This document shows, in pieces, positions 6,590-8,016 of a stretch of DNA of 8,016 nt. Each line of letters starts with the position of its first letter. Position 1 is the stretch's first letter. The stretch comes from SLRI01 sp036796215 (GTDB taxonomy: Bacteria > Pseudomonadota > Alphaproteobacteria > Geminicoccales > Geminicoccaceae), in assembly GCA_036796215.1 (NCBI GenBank), contig DAIRDJ010000190.1:1-8016 (forward strand), written 5' to 3'. The position numbers and the translations under genes were made by a program. Under the pieces are notes generated by a model. That model saw only the letters and a list, made by a program, of their open reading frames with translations. It ran no database searches and was not told the DNA's origin.

Positions 6590-6602
6590 ACCGCACGGTG
6601 CA

Positions 6603-6620
6603 CCATGGACAAGACCATGG
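6603..6620. repeat. CCATGG hairpin between convergent tRNA-Gln and reductase gene
   Basis: Two CCATGG copies (6603-6608 and 6615-6620) flank a 6-base loop. Each copy is itself a palindrome, so they can pair as a 6-base-pair stem in transcripts from either strand. It lies 13 bases after tRNA-Gln and about 30 bases beyond the reductase stop codon. There is no T-run, so a terminator call is not supported; a 3'-end processing or stability element is possible. Confidence 0.35.
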
Positions 6621-6653
6621 ATCGGCAGACGCCATCGAGTGGGCCGGCCGTCC

Positions 6654-7670
6654 TCAGGCCGCTACCCGGACCAGGAGCTTGCCGAAGTTCTTGCCCTCCA
6701 GCATGCCGAGAAACGCCTCGGGTGCCTTCTCGAGGCCCTCGACCACGTCCTCCTTGTAGTGCAGCCGCCCGGCCTGGAGCAGCGAGCCGACCCGCGCCTC
6801 GAAGACCGGCCGCCGCGCCCCGTGATCGGTGATGATCATGCCCTCGAGCCTGAGCCGCTTGACCAGGATCTGGCGCAGCAGCAGCGGCATGCGGTCGGGG
6901 CCGGGCGGCAATTCCGCGGCGTTGTAGTGCGCGATGCCGCCGATCACCGGGATCCGGGCGTGGTCGTTCAAAAGCGGCAAGACGGCGTCGGTCACCGCAC
7001 CGCCGACGAGTTCCACGTAAATGTCGACGCCATCGGGACAGGCAGCGGCGAGGCGGCCCGGCAGATCCGCCTCGTACCGGTCGAGGCAGACGTCGAAGCC
7101 CAGCGCCTCCTGTGCGTAACGGCATTTCTCCGCACCACCGGCGACGCCTATGACCCGGCAGCCCTCGAGCTTGGCGAGCTGCCCGGCCACCGCCCCCACG
7201 GCACCCGTGGCAGCCCCGATGACCACCGTCTCGCCGGCCTTGGGCAGGGCGATCTCCATCATCCCGACCCAGGCGGTAAAACCCGGCATGCCGAGAATGC
7301 CGAGTGCGGTCGAGATCGGGGCGGCCTTGGGATCGACCTTGCGCAAGGCCGTGCCCGGCAGGGCGAAATGACTGCGCCAGCCACCGCCACCGACCACGAT
7401 CTCGCCCGCCTTGAAGCGCGGATGGCGGCTCTCGGTCACCGCGGCGACGCACTCGCCGACCATCACCTCGCCGGGCTCCACACCTCTGGTGTAGCCCTTC
7501 GCCCCGCTGATCCGGCCGCGCATGTAGGGGTCGAGCGAGAGCCAGAGCGTGCGGCAAAGCACGTCGCCGTCGCCCGGCACCGGCAGCGGCGTCTCGACCA
7601 GCTCGAAGGTCTTGGCCGTTGGTGCCCCGGTCGGGCGTTCACGCAAGCGGATTTCGCGGCAGGTCGTCAT
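6654..7670 (-). CDS. NADP-dependent oxidoreductase, zinc-independent MDR family (CurA / PTGR-like)
   Basis: This is probably a soluble NADPH-dependent enone or double-bond reductase of the medium-chain dehydrogenase/reductase superfamily, leukotriene B4 12-hydroxydehydrogenase branch, like E. coli CurA (YncB). The protein is 338 residues, a full-length member. The catalytic-domain motif LSLDPYMRGR is at 44-53. LGMPGFTAWVGM at 126-137 leads into the Rossmann fold, whose nucleotide loop AATGAVGAVAGQLAK is at 153-167. The C-terminal block EAFLGMLEGKNFGKLLV is typical. No zinc-ligand cysteine cluster is present, as expected for this branch. The ATG at 7670 has AGGAG 5 bases upstream. The gene stands alone, convergent with tRNA-Gln, and has no link to complex I beyond proximity. 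The natural substrate cannot be told from sequence; family members reduce alpha,beta-unsaturated carbonyls. Confidence 0.95.
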   Translation of the reverse strand: MTTCREIRLRERPTGAPTAKTFELVETPLPVPGDGDVLCRTLWLSLDPYMRGRISGAKGYTRGVEPGEVMVGECVAAVTESRHPRFKAGEIVVGGGGWRSHFALPGTALRKVDPKAAPISTALGILGMPGFTAWVGMMEIALPKAGETVVIGAATGAVGAVAGQLAKLEGCRVIGVAGGAEKCRYAQEALGFDVCLDRYEADLPGRLAAACPDGVDIYVELVGGAVTDAVLPLLNDHARIPVIGGIAHYNAAELPPGPDRMPLLLRQILVKRLRLEGMIITDHGARRPVFEARVGSLLQAGRLHYKEDVVEGLEKAPEAFLGMLEGKNFGKLLVRVAA

Positions 7671-7732
7671 CGTGGCTCCTTTCCTGGCGACCCGCCCCCT
7701 CTAGCAGAAGCCCCGCCCGATCGCGAAGCATC

Positions 7733-7794
7733 GCCGCACCGGTCCAGACTCGACGAGGCGCGCCGATAGCGACCCGCTGCGCCACCGGTGCGGC
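7733..7794. repeat. 11-base inverted repeat, 40-base spacer
   Basis: GCCGCACCGGT (7733-7743) and ACCGGTGCGGC (7784-7794) are exact inverted copies. The spacer includes the palindrome GGCGCGCC (7757-7764) near its centre. It lies about 60-125 bases upstream of the reductase ATG. It could be paired operator half-sites or a leader hairpin; chance is possible in GC-rich DNA. Confidence 0.5.
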
Positions 7795-7852
7795 TACCAT
7801 GGCCGACTCATCGTCTGGCTCGTCGCCATCCCCAGCCACCATCAGCGGAAGT

Positions 7853-7866
7853 CGTTGCCGGCAACG
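7853..7866. promoter_or_regulatory. 14-base perfect palindrome, possible operator
   Basis: CGTTGCCGGCAACG is a perfect palindrome with a central CG. That shape is seen in operators of dimeric repressors such as LacI-family proteins. It is 183 bases upstream of the reductase start. No regulator gene is visible in the window, so its role is unassigned. Confidence 0.35.
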
Positions 7867-7942
7867 CAATAGTCGAGTTCTTGGATACCACAATCAATCC
7901 ACGGCTGCGCTCGCCTTGCGGTGACCGCAGCACGCTCGCACG

Positions 7943-7977
7943 AGGCGTAATAAACCAGAAATTTATTCTTCGCGCCT
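7943..7977. repeat. AT-rich interrupted dyad
   Basis: AATAAA (7949-7954) and TTTATT (7962-7967) are inverted around a 7-base centre. They are nested within AGGCG (7943-7947) and CGCCT (7973-7977). It stands out as an AT-rich patch in GC-rich surroundings. It may be a regulatory site or part of a terminator for a gene outside the window; no T-tract follows directly. Confidence 0.35.
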
Positions 7978-8016
7978 GAAATGCAAGCTTGGTGACATCG
8001 CACCCCTACTCAATAT

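Larger units (their letters stand above)
7671..8016. other. non-coding region upstream of the reductase gene
   Basis: This 346-base stretch holds no ORF I can support. The short frames on both strands overlap the reductase start or lack a recognisable protein. It contains the reductase ribosome site (AGGAG near 7676-7680), an 11-base inverted repeat, a 14-base palindrome and an AT-rich dyad, listed separately. I found no good CTTGAC-N17-CTATAT promoter for the reductase. Base composition turns AT-rich after about 7945, suggesting a regulatory segment or the approach to another gene outside the window. Confidence 0.6.

Noticed and set aside
6603..6620. Rho-independent terminator between tRNA-Gln and the reductase gene
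   Set aside because: The CCATGG hairpin has no following T-run on either strand, so it is listed only as a repeat.
7639..7893. 84-codon minus-strand ORF overlapping the reductase start
   Set aside because: It overlaps the well-supported reductase start in another frame and shows no recognisable motif.
7619..7979. Two short plus-strand ORFs at the right end
   Set aside because: Low-complexity, Arg/Ser/Pro-rich translations without a ribosome site or family likeness.

Overview
The window carries the 5' part of a respiratory complex I (NADH:quinone oxidoreductase, nuo) operon read on the minus strand, two divergently oriented tRNA genes upstream of it, and a convergent-side NADP-dependent oxidoreductase gene. 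The DNA is GC-rich (roughly high sixties percent in nuoF by hand count). It most likely comes from an alphaproteobacterium. Separate nuoC and nuoD genes, a NuoG with only the N1b/N5/N4 cysteine sets in the part visible, a NuoE with a C-terminal GPQxGRxxSEP...TTL segment, and CTTGAC-N17-CTAT-type promoters all fit that group. I cannot support a genus.

Layout, from right to left along the operon's direction. Positions 8016-7671 are a non-coding stretch with several inverted repeats. 7670-6654 (minus) is a zinc-independent medium-chain reductase of the CurA/PTGR type. 6516-6589 (plus) is tRNA-Gln(CTG) and 6376-6300 (minus) is tRNA-Asp(GTC). They are divergent, and their two promoters share a symmetrical inverted repeat. 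6299-6097 is the nuo leader with a candidate promoter. Then come nuoA (6096-5731), nuoB (5740-5201), nuoC (5151-4516), nuoD (4449-3271), nuoE (3274-2519), nuoF (2515-1229), a small unnamed membrane-protein ORF (1222-989), and nuoG (979 to the left edge, C-terminal part missing).

The Nuo genes make a coherent set. NuoE, NuoF and NuoG form the NADH-oxidising module (FMN plus iron-sulfur chain). NuoB, NuoC and NuoD form the connecting module that passes electrons to quinone at cluster N2. NuoA is one of the membrane subunits. Overlaps (nuoA/nuoB 10 bases, nuoD/nuoE 4 bases) and very short gaps (nuoE-nuoF 3, nuoF-ORF 6, ORF-nuoG 9 bases) indicate a single transcript with translational coupling. 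All cofactor ligands I could check are intact.

I do not see a new multi-gene system here. The most unusual item is the 77-residue predicted membrane-anchored protein between nuoF and nuoG, whose base composition is lower in GC than the flanking nuoF. Secondary points are the mirror-image tRNA promoters, the palindromic and sigma-54-like structure in the nuo promoter region, and the dyads upstream of the reductase gene.
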